A stretch of 64,000 nucleotides of DNA from Chloroherpetonaceae bacterium (GTDB lineage Bacteria; Bacteroidota; Chlorobiia; Chlorobiales; Thermochlorobacteraceae). The notes below the pieces were generated by a model. It searched no databases. It had not been told where the DNA came from and saw only the letters and a program-made list of their open reading frames with translations. Each line of letters starts with the position of its first letter. The first letter of the stretch is position 1. The position numbers and the translations under genes are program-made. Shown here piece after piece: positions 54,462 through 63,076 of this stretch. The stretch lies in NCBI GenBank assembly GCA_033763895.1, contig JANRJQ010000014.1, positions 297,738 through 361,737 on the forward strand. Reading direction: 5' to 3'.

Positions 54462-55367
54462 GTGAAAGTTTTTCAAACCGAGAGCGACTCAACAGAACCA
54501 AACCAAAACGAGATGGAATCGCCATCAAACGAAGGGATTTCACAAAATGGAGTGAATGAAGAGGCGTTGTCCTCCAACCATCCGGAACAAGGAACTGAAG
54601 ATGGTAACACGACAAACCAAAACTTAGATTATGCGATTCCCGCTGAAAACACAGCTGAAGAAGTCGTTATTGAAAATCTCAATGAAGGTTCGCATCAAGT
54701 GGAGCCAAATGAGAATGAACCCTTTGATGCCACCTTTGAAGATTTGGTGCTCCAACTCGAGGCCTTGATTTTTGCAAGCGATGAAGCGCTGCATCCAAAA
54801 GTGATTCGTCAAGCGTTGGAAAACGAAGAGATAACGGATGAGAAAATTCAAAAGGCCGTCTCAAAGCTTAACCGCAAATATGAAGAAATCGGCCTCACCT
54901 TTCGAATTCACCGCATTGCTCAAGGTTATCGCTTTTTGACCATCAAAGAGTTTTATAGTACCATTCAAAAGTTGATGCAGCCGAAATTGCAGCGCAGGCT
55001 CTCACAAGCAGCATTAGAAACGCTTTCAATTATTGCGTATAAGCAGCCGATTTCAAAATCAGAGATTGAATCAATCAAAGGCACAAGTGTCGATCATCTT
55101 TTAAGAATGCTTTTAGAAAAGAATTTAATTGAAGTCACCGGTCGAGCAGAAACGATTGGTAAGCCGCTTATATACGGGACTTCAAAAGCATTTTTAGATT
55201 ATTTTCATCTATCCTCACTTTCTGATTTACCAAAGCCACGCGAGGTTGAAGAATTGATGCGCGACGATGAACAGCAAGCAATGCTCAAACAAGAACTAAA
55301 CGCCCGATTGAAAGTCGAGCTTGAACAAGATGCCACAACGGAAGAAGCCGGCGCAGGACCAGTCTAA
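54462..55367 (+). CDS. scpB: Segregation and condensation protein B
   Basis: ScpB joins ScpA and SMC in the condensin complex that organises newly replicated chromosomes. The first 85 residues are a low-complexity acidic/Asn-rich tail. The winged-helix pair then follows: LVLQLEALIFASDEALHPKV, YRFLTIKEFYSTIQKLMQPK, LSQAALETLSIIAYKQPISK, IKGTSVDHLLRMLLEKNLIE and GRAETIGKPLIYGTSKAFLD. The listed start is GTG 54462; ATG 54513 within the tail is an alternative. It overlaps rluB, a very common pairing. Confidence 0.95.
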   Translation: MKVFQTESDSTEPNQNEMESPSNEGISQNGVNEEALSSNHPEQGTEDGNTTNQNLDYAIPAENTAEEVVIENLNEGSHQVEPNENEPFDATFEDLVLQLEALIFASDEALHPKVIRQALENEEITDEKIQKAVSKLNRKYEEIGLTFRIHRIAQGYRFLTIKEFYSTIQKLMQPKLQRRLSQAALETLSIIAYKQPISKSEIESIKGTSVDHLLRMLLEKNLIEVTGRAETIGKPLIYGTSKAFLDYFHLSSLSDLPKPREVEELMRDDEQQAMLKQELNARLKVELEQDATTEEAGAGPV

Positions 55368-56427
55368 AAACAAACCCCGAACGAGTTCCCAAAACCCACG
55401 AGTTCGGTCGAAAAATAGCAGCCAAAATCGTTTTGGAAAAAAAAGTGCGCCGCCGCGTGCATTTCAAAATCCTTATGATGAAGAGCGCGAAGCAAACGAT
55501 CGTGAATCAACCCGGCGCGACACGCGAGCGCGAGGGGCTAAATCTAAAGTGTCTGCCTCTCGCTTTTCAAGGGAGCAAGATGATAATCCACTTCAACGAA
55601 AATCTCCCTCCGCAAGGCCACCGCAAAGACCAAAATTCAGGCGCAAAGGAAAAACGAAAACTTCAAAACCGACCGGTGAAAATGAGGGATTGGTTCGGCT
55701 GAACCGATTTCTTTCAATGGCCGGTGAGGCGTCGAGACGCAAGGCAGATGAAATGATTCTTCAGGGTGAAGTGACGGTGAATGGCAAAGTGGTGACCGAA
55801 CTTGGCACCAAAATCAACCCTGAAACCGATAGAGTGGAGCATTTGGGGAAAATTCTAAAAAGTGCACAGCGGAAAATCTACATTGTGATGAATAAACCCA
55901 AAGACACCATCACATCACTTGCCGATGAAAAAAGCCGCACCACCGTGATTGATCTCTTGGGAATTGAAGAGCGCGTTTATCCCGTTGGCCGGCTCGACCG
56001 CAACACGATGGGCGTTCTCTTGCTTACCAACGATGGCGACTTAGCCGCCAAACTCATGCATCCTTCAAGTGAAATCAAAAAAGAATATCTCGCGGAATTG
56101 GATTCAAAATTTACGCGTGAAGGAATCGCAGCCTTCAAGGCAGGAATGCGCCTAAAAGATACCGGCGAAAAAGTAGCACCAGCCGAAGCGCAAATCTTGG
56201 GTGACGGCTATGCGGTTCGCGTCATTATTCATGAAGGCAAGAACCGGCAAATTCACCGCATGTTTTATAACCTCGGCTACGATGTCAAAAAGCTTGAAAG
56301 GGTGTCGTATGCCGGAATTACGGCGGCAGGGCTTCGGCGCGGCGCGTGGCGATTACTCACCCCTGAAGAATTAAAATCAATCAAAAAGCGGGCCGGGCTC
56401 GCAAATGAACTCAAGAAGTTGGTTTGA
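55330..56427 (+). CDS. rluB: 23S rRNA pseudouridine synthase (RluB/RsuA family)
   Basis: A 365-aa pseudouridine synthase from the ATG at 55330, inside the scpB frame (38-base overlap). Residues 1-115 are a strongly basic, Arg/Lys/Ser/Gln-rich extension seen in Bacteroidota members and probably used for RNA contact. The S4 domain (RLNRFLSMAGEASRRKADEM) follows, then the catalytic core PVGRLDRNTMGVLLLTNDGD with the conserved Asp, and EGKNRQIHRMFYNLGY. It probably acts on 23S rRNA helix 80-region uridine, by analogy to RluB. Confidence 0.92.
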   Translation: MPQRKKPAQDQSKNKPRTSSQNPRVRSKNSSQNRFGKKSAPPRAFQNPYDEEREANDRESTRRDTRARGAKSKVSASRFSREQDDNPLQRKSPSARPPQRPKFRRKGKTKTSKPTGENEGLVRLNRFLSMAGEASRRKADEMILQGEVTVNGKVVTELGTKINPETDRVEHLGKILKSAQRKIYIVMNKPKDTITSLADEKSRTTVIDLLGIEERVYPVGRLDRNTMGVLLLTNDGDLAAKLMHPSSEIKKEYLAELDSKFTREGIAAFKAGMRLKDTGEKVAPAEAQILGDGYAVRVIIHEGKNRQIHRMFYNLGYDVKKLERVSYAGITAAGLRRGAWRLLTPEELKSIKKRAGLANELKKLV

Positions 56428-56568
56428 AAAAAACCACTCCCCACAACAAAGACAATAAATACGAATCAAAAAGAAAAAATTTTACACGACAAGGGAATTC
56501 TTTAGGAATGATTTTGTTAAAGTCTGAGTTTATATTCAATTTTTTTTGAATAATATTTTTATCTCCGG

Positions 56569-57273
56569 ATGACTCAAACCTTAAAGCATTTCTTCGCTGC
56601 AAGCTTTATGATATTTTTTCTTTCCCAAAGTCTGCAGGCCCAACAAACCATCATTAATCTCCCTTCAGCCGACCAAACACCAAAAGGAAAATGGTTTTTC
56701 TTGCATGAATCTCAAATTCGCACCACCGATCCCACTTATTGGATCACGACCAACTTTTTGACTTACGGATTAACCGACGAAATAGAGCTTGCCGCAACCC
56801 AGTATCAATTTGGAACACCACGGCAACCTTACACGGCAATTGGCTTTGGCTACAAAGGCACAAAACAATTTTTTGAAACCAGTTTACCGGAGTGGGAATT
56901 AAAACTCTCCTTCGGACAAATGTTCCCGATTTCAACCACCGGTCGCGGTGTCGGGATTTGGACGTATGGATTCGGAAGTTTCCGCCTACCGTATTTGAAA
57001 ACGCGTCTTGCCTTAGGAATGGGTTACGGGCCGCGACAAAATTTTGGAATCAGTGTGCTTCATACCACGGCATCATTCGAACAGCCGCTTTTTGCGCACA
57101 TCAACTTTTTGGGGGAATGGTTTTCGGGGAGTGTTCATGAGAATGCGTTCTTTATCCCCGGATTAAATTATCACGCAGGAAACCTGATTCTCATCCTAGG
57201 TTATAAAATTTCAAACCTTGCCAATTTCAATGCCAATGATGGCATCGTATTTGAAGTAGGATGGTTTTTCTGA
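56569..57273 (+). CDS. Hypothetical outer-membrane protein
   Basis: A 234-aa exported protein (signal HFFAASFMIFFLSQSLQAQ). The mature part is a run of amphipathic strands (EIELAATQYQFGTP, YTAIGFGYKGTKQFFET, WELKLSFGQMFPISTTGRG, TRLALGMGYGPRQNFGISV) ending GIVFEVGWFF, the aromatic end of an outer-membrane barrel. Function unknown. Confidence 0.7.
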   Translation: MTQTLKHFFAASFMIFFLSQSLQAQQTIINLPSADQTPKGKWFFLHESQIRTTDPTYWITTNFLTYGLTDEIELAATQYQFGTPRQPYTAIGFGYKGTKQFFETSLPEWELKLSFGQMFPISTTGRGVGIWTYGFGSFRLPYLKTRLALGMGYGPRQNFGISVLHTTASFEQPLFAHINFLGEWFSGSVHENAFFIPGLNYHAGNLILILGYKISNLANFNANDGIVFEVGWFF

Positions 57274-57329
57274 AATAAATATCTGGTCAAAAACCTTAAC
57301 AACTGGTCATGAAGAAAATCTTAAAGTGA

Positions 57330-58067
57330 CTAAATGATACGCCCAATGCGCGTGAGCACAGGAAACGAAACTTGAAAGCGCTCGTTTATCGGCCAAAGTG
57401 AAAGCAAGTGTTCAGAAAGAAACTCAAGCGGGTTAGAGGAATGAACTTGACGGTATCGCTTGAGGGCAGACCAAGTTGAGAGATAACCAAGAAGTTGATC
57501 TAAAGTCCAAAACGAAGAAATTGAAAATGCGGGAAAGGCGATTTCTTCAAATGGAAAAGGAATCGTGGTGTACGCGGAATCAATGTGGCGTCGCTCTTTA
57601 TCCCAATAATCCCGCAACACCTCTGAATAAAAATGAGAGATGATAGGCATAATCATTTCGGTTAAAATGATATTCCCATATCCAACAATGGCAATAACTG
57701 CGGTAGGTTTTGAAACACGGCGAACTTCGGCATAAAACTGATCGAATTGAAACCAATGAACCGCTTGGCCTACGGTGATGAGATCAAACGAAGCGGATTC
57801 AAAAGGCAATTGTTCAGCCGATGCCAAATGATACCGAATATTCGGTTTTCGAATAGCATGTTCAAGTTGCGAGGGGCTGATATCAATGGCGTCGATGGAT
57901 GTGCAAAACGATGCAAGCTTTTCCGCCACTTGCCCCGTTCCTGTGCCGACATCCAAAGCGCGAATATCACCTATGGGCAAATGCTGGCGAAGAGCGTTGA
58001 AAAAAGCGTCTGGATAATTTGGGCGGAACTCGGCGTAACACTTGCCTTCATCAAATCGCAGAGTCAT
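57330..58067 (-). CDS. Class I SAM-dependent methyltransferase
   Basis: A 245-aa methyltransferase of the type found with YCR047c/TMT-like and ubiE-like enzymes. The N-terminus reads FRPNYPDAFFNAL; motif I is IRALDVGTGTGQVAEKLASF; the next motifs are IDAIDISPSQLEHAIRKPNI, ASFDLITVGQAVHWFQFDQF and TAVIAIVGYGN. It is convergent with the upstream barrel gene. The substrate is unknown. Confidence 0.88.
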   Translation of the reverse strand: MTLRFDEGKCYAEFRPNYPDAFFNALRQHLPIGDIRALDVGTGTGQVAEKLASFCTSIDAIDISPSQLEHAIRKPNIRYHLASAEQLPFESASFDLITVGQAVHWFQFDQFYAEVRRVSKPTAVIAIVGYGNIILTEMIMPIISHFYSEVLRDYWDKERRHIDSAYTTIPFPFEEIAFPAFSISSFWTLDQLLGYLSTWSALKRYRQVHSSNPLEFLSEHLLSLWPINERFQVSFPVLTRIGRII

Positions 58068-58115
58068 TGTATCACAAAAAGGATTAAAAGCACACGTTCA
58101 AGAATGAAATAGGAA

Positions 58116-58589
58116 CTATTCCAAAGGAAAAGTATAATGAAATACCGGAGCCTCTCGTCCGCCAGTGTGTCGATAGAAATCAAGAGCGTGGATATCTTCG
58201 GCATCGGCTTGAACGAATACTTCGGAAGCCCCGTGTTTACGAGCTAATTCATTTAGAGAAGTGACTAACGCCTTTCCGATTCCCTTGCGTTGGAACTCAG
58301 GTCTAACGGCGATATCGTAAAGATAAAACTGCGGTTCAACGGCATAATAAGATTCAAGTTTGTGTGCCGTAAGCGCGCCAACAAGCGTGCCTTCATGAAA
58401 CGCAACACCTACAAAGAAGTGAGAAAGTGAAAGCAATTGTGAAAGGTGGGCATCGGGCGGCAACGAATCGATGTCGTGTTCGAATACTTCAGTCAGAAGA
58501 AGAACCGCCGCGCGGAATTCGGCAACTTCTGAAGAAGTAAGAAAGCGAATTGACAAGGGCGAAGTGTTTGGCATAGAGTTAAAATTCAT
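58116..58589 (-). CDS. GNAT acetyltransferase resembling AAC(3)-I
   Basis: A 157-aa GNAT-fold protein. The acetyl-CoA loop reads IAVRPEFQRKGIGKALVTSL (about 91-110). The body follows the pattern of AAC(3)-I aminoglycoside acetyltransferases: FFVGVAFHEGTLVGALTAHK, YLYDIAVRPEFQRKGIG, GASEVFVQADAEDIHALDFY and a short tail after REAPVFHY. The family identity is by recall, and resistance function is not shown. A housekeeping GNAT is possible. It overlaps the gap before a thioesterase gene by a single intergenic base. Confidence 0.72.
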   Translation of the reverse strand: MNFNSMPNTSPLSIRFLTSSEVAEFRAAVLLLTEVFEHDIDSLPPDAHLSQLLSLSHFFVGVAFHEGTLVGALTAHKLESYYAVEPQFYLYDIAVRPEFQRKGIGKALVTSLNELARKHGASEVFVQADAEDIHALDFYRHTGGREAPVFHYTFPLE

Positions 58590-59063
58590 TTAGCCTCGAT
58601 TTAGCAAGCGAATTTGACGGCGAAGCGCGGCCTTTTCAAAGCGACGTTGTTCAATGTCAGTTTCAGGTGTTACAGACGGAACGGGAACAGACTTACCCTC
58701 TTCATCAATCGCCACAAAAGTGAAATAAGCTTTGTTGCAATCTTTTCGCTCACCCGTTACCATATTTTCGGAGAAAACTTTTACGCCCACTTCCATTGAA
58801 GTATTAAATGCACGATTCACACCGGCTTTTATTATCACGACTTCGCCAAGCTTGATGGTTTTTCTGAATTCCAGCGTATCAACACTCGCCGTCACGCAGA
58901 CTTTATTCGAGTGGCGGCTTGCAGCGATTGCGGCCGCTAAATCCATCCAATGCATAAGTTTTCCTCCGCCGAGATTACCGAGATAATTCGTGTCGGCAGG
59001 AGTAACCACTTGGGTCATTTCAACATACGATTGAGCAACGGTTTTGGAAGTGCGATCAGGCAT
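58590..59063 (-). CDS. Acyl-CoA thioesterase (YciA-like hotdog fold)
   Basis: A 157-aa hotdog-fold enzyme that hydrolyses acyl-CoA esters. It shows VTPADTNYLGNLGGGKLMHW (about 20-39), AAIAASRHSNKVCVTASVDT, FNTSMEVGVKVFSENM and KAYFTFVAIDEEGK. The N/D in NYLGNLxGGxxM and the following core match the YciA/BACH group. It precedes the acetyltransferase with no gap (ATG...TAA abut), so the two form an operon. Confidence 0.9.
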   Translation of the reverse strand: MPDRTSKTVAQSYVEMTQVVTPADTNYLGNLGGGKLMHWMDLAAAIAASRHSNKVCVTASVDTLEFRKTIKLGEVVIIKAGVNRAFNTSMEVGVKVFSENMVTGERKDCNKAYFTFVAIDEEGKSVPVPSVTPETDIEQRRFEKAALRRQIRLLNRG

Positions 59064-59230
59064 AAATAGAACAAATAGAATCTTAAAAAGTAAAAAAACT
59101 GATTGAAATGCAACTTACAAAAAAATAGCATTCACATTGAATCGTAAATCTTGCAAGGCTATTAAAAGCAACATTTGGAATCTGATAAAAAGCGTATTTT
59201 AACTTCCTAACCAACTAACTTTTGAGATCA

Positions 59231-60118
59231 ATGTCCTTAATCTATCAATCGATGCGGCAAGCCTATCAAAAAGTAATCGTTCAACATAAGATTATTTATT
59301 TCATCTTCGCGATTGGATTTTGTTCACTACTCAATTCAGAAATCGCAAAGGCGCAAAATGAAAACAGCGAAGTTGAGAAAAAAAATACAGACTCTTCGGA
59401 ATTGAAAACACGGGACATTGTGTACTTGGCGGATTCAAGAAAATTAGTGGGAAAAGTAATCGCAAAAGGGGAGAACGGGAAAATTTCATTTCAAAACTTT
59501 GAGGATAATGTTGTTTATGAACTTGAAAGAGGTTCATATAAATGGTTTCAAACGGAAACAATTTATCCTACTCAAATTACCTCTCAACTAACCTTTAATT
59601 ACGGGTTAAATGACGCATATCGGGCAGGCGCAGGAATTCGAGTTGGGATAATTCTACCAAACTCTTCTTTTGAAATAACTGCTGGTTACGGATTTTATAC
59701 TGGCAGAAACGCAAATGGATTTACGATTCAAGATGGTCAAAATGTACCGTTAAAAGAATCGCTAAAATTGCATGCCGGGGATTTGAGTGTCAATTACTTG
59801 TTTCGATTGAACCAAGATGTTACTATTCGACCATTTACCGGTTTTGGGGTTAACTTCGTAGCGTATAACCGAACAATAACTCTTCCTGATTTCTTCAATA
59901 CTACAACAATAGATTTTCCAATAGATGAGGATTACCTAGAACTAAGATTAAATTTTGGCTTGGGGCTTGATTTAAGAATAAGTGGTCCTATTCATTTTAC
60001 CGCTAACGTAGTTTACCTACATGAACTCGGAAGCGATTATGCGCTTTCAGCCTTCCCGCAAATCTTAACCTATAAAAATGCTGCTGTCACTTCGGTAGGG
60101 TTGAGATTTATTTTTTAA
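59231..60118 (+). CDS. Outer-membrane protein with SH3-like N-domain (paralogue 1)
   Basis: A 295-aa exported protein from the ATG at 59231. The signal region is long (IIYFIFAIGFCSLLNSEIAK, then AQ). Then comes a small beta domain (DIVYLADSRKLVGKVIAKGE, ENGKISFQNFEDNVVYELER) and a barrel (YRAGAGIRVGIILPNSSFEI, IRPFTGFGVNFVAYNR, YLHELGSDYALSAFPQ) ending GLRFIF. It is a tandem paralogue of the next gene. Function unknown. Confidence 0.72.
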   Translation: MSLIYQSMRQAYQKVIVQHKIIYFIFAIGFCSLLNSEIAKAQNENSEVEKKNTDSSELKTRDIVYLADSRKLVGKVIAKGENGKISFQNFEDNVVYELERGSYKWFQTETIYPTQITSQLTFNYGLNDAYRAGAGIRVGIILPNSSFEITAGYGFYTGRNANGFTIQDGQNVPLKESLKLHAGDLSVNYLFRLNQDVTIRPFTGFGVNFVAYNRTITLPDFFNTTTIDFPIDEDYLELRLNFGLGLDLRISGPIHFTANVVYLHELGSDYALSAFPQILTYKNAAVTSVGLRFIF

Positions 60119-60172
60119 TCCAATATTTTCTCATTTTTGTTAATTCTAAATATCAATCATTAATTCAATATC

Positions 60173-60961
60173 ATGAAAACACACATAAAACTCGCCATAT
60201 TTTTTTTAGCATTTATATTTTCGGCATCGCTCAAAGCGCAAAGCGAGACGGGATCAGAAGCTAAAACTCAGGATATTATTGTTCTAAAAGATTCCAGAAA
60301 AATAAAGGGGAAGATTATTTCTAAGGATGAAAATGGGAAAATTGTATTTCAAAGTTTTGTTGATAATGTGATTTACGAACTTGAAAAAGAGGCATACAAA
60401 TCGGTTTACTCGGAAACAGTACATCCCATTCAAGTAACTGCACAAGCGAGTTTCAATTATGGGACAATAGATGCTTACCGAGCGGGGGCAGGACTGAGAC
60501 TCGGAATAATCTTCCCGAACTCTCCCATTGAAGCTACTTTCGGATATGCTTATTACTTTGGGAGTACCGGTACACCCCCGTTCATCGATTTGCTGCCTCT
60601 CAATGAAGTTCTGAATACTCAGACAATTGATCTAACCTTTTTTTACAATTATAATTTTACAGAATCTATTGTTTTAAGGCCATTTACAGGAACAGGAATA
60701 AATTTTGGAAATTATAGACAAACAATTTCTCTGGCGGGTGGTTTAGGAAATTCTGATGTGATATTAAAAGAAGATTACCTTGAAGTTCGATTAAGCATTG
60801 GTTTGGCATTGGACTATAAAATCACCGGGCTTATATTTCTTTCTTTCAGTGCCGCTTATGTGCATGAGTTAGGAAGTGATTATGGGCTTGTCGAATTTCC
60901 GAAATCATTAACCTATAAACATACATTCCTAACAACAGCAGGAATAAGAATTTTATTATAA
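60173..60961 (+). CDS. Outer-membrane protein with SH3-like N-domain (paralogue 2)
   Basis: A 262-aa exported protein (signal LAIFFLAFIFSASLKAQ). It is parallel to the previous gene throughout: DIIVLKDSRKIKGKIISKDE, VDNVIYELEKEAYKS, AYRAGAGLRLGIIFPNSP, LRPFTGTGINFGNYRQ and YVHELGSDYGLVEFPKS, ending GIRILL. The gene follows 54 bases after its paralogue, with which it forms a tandem duplication. Confidence 0.72.
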   Translation: MKTHIKLAIFFLAFIFSASLKAQSETGSEAKTQDIIVLKDSRKIKGKIISKDENGKIVFQSFVDNVIYELEKEAYKSVYSETVHPIQVTAQASFNYGTIDAYRAGAGLRLGIIFPNSPIEATFGYAYYFGSTGTPPFIDLLPLNEVLNTQTIDLTFFYNYNFTESIVLRPFTGTGINFGNYRQTISLAGGLGNSDVILKEDYLEVRLSIGLALDYKITGLIFLSFSAAYVHELGSDYGLVEFPKSLTYKHTFLTTAGIRILL

Positions 60962-61012
60962 TCATCGATTAAACTTCATAATCCGTAGTAAAAAAAGAAG
61001 ATTTAATTAAAA

Positions 61013-61690
61013 ATGCTTCAACCATCAACACTGAACTTTCTCCGAAACCTCAAAAAAAACAATCATAAAGAGTGGTTTGATAAAAATCGCGAAAAATATG
61101 AGGCGGCGAAGGAAGATTTTCACGGGTTGGTGCAAGAAGTGATTATCGGTCTTTCGCTGCAAGATAAAGAAATCGCGGCGGCGAATTTGCAAGTCAAGGA
61201 TTGTACTTTTCGAATCAACCGTGATGTAAGGTTTTCAAAAGATAAATCGCCCTATAAATCCCACTTCGCGGCGTCATTTAACCGCGATAAAAAGAAAATG
61301 GAAAATTCAGCAGGATATTATTTGCATATTGAACCCTCGATTCAAAACTTTATTGCAGGCGGAATTTATATGCCAATGCCCCCAAGGTTAAACGAACTTC
61401 GTCAGCTGATTTCTAAGGAATTTGACGCGTGGGAAAAAATTGTTTCAGAGAAAGGGTTCAAAAAAAGCTTTCCGAAAGGAGTCGATGGCATTCAAACCTT
61501 AACGCGGCCTCCAAAGGGATTTTCGGAAGATGACCCGGCAGTGGAATACCTGAAAATGAAATCGTATCTCGTAGAGGCTGAACTCACGCAAGACGATATC
61601 CTTTCCAAAAATCTGGGTAAAAAAATTCTCTCCGGTTTCAAAGCAATGCAACCGATGATTGAATTTTTGAATCAAAAAGTCAACGCATAA
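61013..61690 (+). CDS. DUF2461 (TIGR02453) family protein
   Basis: A 225-aa soluble protein with the DUF2461 landmarks: FLRNLKKNNHKEWFDKNREK (about 9-28), CTFRINRDVRFSKDKSPYKS, then AASFNRDKK and AGYYLHIEPSIQNFIAGGIY. The family is widespread and uncharacterised. RBS is weak. It is 9 bases from the next gene. Confidence 0.92.
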   Translation: MLQPSTLNFLRNLKKNNHKEWFDKNREKYEAAKEDFHGLVQEVIIGLSLQDKEIAAANLQVKDCTFRINRDVRFSKDKSPYKSHFAASFNRDKKKMENSAGYYLHIEPSIQNFIAGGIYMPMPPRLNELRQLISKEFDAWEKIVSEKGFKKSFPKGVDGIQTLTRPPKGFSEDDPAVEYLKMKSYLVEAELTQDDILSKNLGKKILSGFKAMQPMIEFLNQKVNA

Positions 61691-61699
61691 TTCGAGCAA

Positions 61700-62113
61700 A
61701 TGAACAATACAATTTCAGTCGATGTAACTGTCAATCAACCGCGAGAAGCCGTTTGGCGATGTTGGACTTTACCGGAGTTCATTTGCCAATGGAATCAAGC
61801 CTCAGAGGATTGGCACACCCCAAAAGCCATCAATGATTTCCGCATCGGCGGTAAATTTATTTATACAATGGCCTCAAAAGATGGTGCCGAAAGCTTTGAT
61901 TTCGAAGGAATTTATACAGAAATCAAACCCTTGGAATTGATTCGATATGAAATGCTTGATGGAAGAAAAGTTGAGGTAAAATTTCTTGAGCAAAATGGCA
62001 GAACAACCCTTATCGAAACCTTCGACCCCGAAACTGAAAACCCGGTTGAACTTCAAAAGCAAGGCTGGCAGAGCATCTTAGAAAGCTTCAAGAAAGTCGC
62101 CGAATTATGTTGA
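61700..62113 (+). CDS. SRPBCC/AHSA1-type START-fold protein
   Basis: A 137-aa protein of the Aha1/AHSA1-like ligand-binding superfamily: VTVNQPREAVWRCWTLPEFI, NDFRIGGKFIYTMASKDG, FDFEGIYTEIKPLELIRYEM and TTLIETFDPE, ending WQSILESFKKVAEL. Such proteins bind hydrophobic ligands or act in stress responses. Its 3' end overlaps by 9 bases the convergent AT-rich gene. Confidence 0.88.
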   Translation: MNNTISVDVTVNQPREAVWRCWTLPEFICQWNQASEDWHTPKAINDFRIGGKFIYTMASKDGAESFDFEGIYTEIKPLELIRYEMLDGRKVEVKFLEQNGRTTLIETFDPETENPVELQKQGWQSILESFKKVAELC

Positions 62114-63067
62114 GCTGAAGTCTTTAATATCAGAAAAAAAATAGCTCAAATTATAGTGGGAATTATAGTTATCCTTGACAAAAGAACTGATCAAAAGTTG
62201 GTTGTTAGTAATAGAAAGTATTGGATTGTTTGAATTATGTGCATAAATATACAATTCATTTGTAAAATTTTTAAAAAATTGCTGAAATTTACATAGATTA
62301 TTATAAATAATAAAGGGATTATCTAAATCAATAAACATAAGGTTAAAATGATTATTCAATAGCCAATTATTTCTTTTATTCTTTTTGAAATAACGATAAT
62401 GATTATAATTCATATTTGTTATAACTAATCCGTGAACATTAAAATCAGAAAATTTTCCTCTTTTGTAAAGAAAATCCAAAATTGCTTTATACCATAAATC
62501 AAAATCTGATAATTCACCACAACTAACGAATAAAATATTTAATTCACTTTCTGGGATAATCTGAGGAAACTTTAATTTGGCACTATCTAAATATTCAATT
62601 AATTTTTCATTTGGAGGATAGGATTCAGAGCTAGATCTATCAGATAATTTAAGTGGTTGGATAAGTTGATTATTTACGTCTGATTTTTCAAAAACATAAC
62701 CTATAAAGTTATTATTTTCCCGATGTATATCTCTATTTTGAAAGTATGAGCATTTAGATTCAACATTAACTTTTAATTTACAATCAGAGAAATTGAAAAT
62801 AAGCGTACATTCAGGGTTTTTTAAGGATTTAATTTTTAATTTTGGTTCATAAATAAATTTATCTGCTAAAAGAGCTAATGATAGTACAATTGTTGTTTCT
62901 ACAGCTGATTCAATAAACGTTCGTTCATCAAAGTTTATTTCATCAAATTGAAGTTTTCGTAATATTTCTGATTCTACTTTTTTTTCGTCAGATTTTGATA
63001 ATGAATTATATAATAAATCTACGAAATCCTCAAAGTAATAGTAAGTTGAATCATTAAAATAATGCAT
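62105..63067 (-). CDS. Orphan AT-rich protein, possible nuclease fold
   Basis: A 320-aa protein with Asn/Lys/Ile/Phe-heavy composition quite unlike its neighbours. No signal peptide or membrane helix is evident. It contains CTLIFNFSDCKLKVNVESKC (about 87-106), which could be the second half of a PD-(D/E)XK motif (D...ExK), with an upstream FIESAVETTIVLSLALLADK helix. A later DSAKLKFPQIIPESELNILF segment may be the next strand. I do not recognise a family. Its codon use suggests recent transfer. It is convergent with the AHSA1-like gene and lies 9 bases 3' of the GTPase gene. Confidence 0.5.
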   Translation of the reverse strand: MHYFNDSTYYYFEDFVDLLYNSLSKSDEKKVESEILRKLQFDEINFDERTFIESAVETTIVLSLALLADKFIYEPKLKIKSLKNPECTLIFNFSDCKLKVNVESKCSYFQNRDIHRENNNFIGYVFEKSDVNNQLIQPLKLSDRSSSESYPPNEKLIEYLDSAKLKFPQIIPESELNILFVSCGELSDFDLWYKAILDFLYKRGKFSDFNVHGLVITNMNYNHYRYFKKNKRNNWLLNNHFNLMFIDLDNPFIIYNNLCKFQQFFKNFTNELYIYAHNSNNPILSITNNQLLISSFVKDNYNSHYNLSYFFSDIKDFSST

Positions 63068-63076
63068 ATATTCAAT

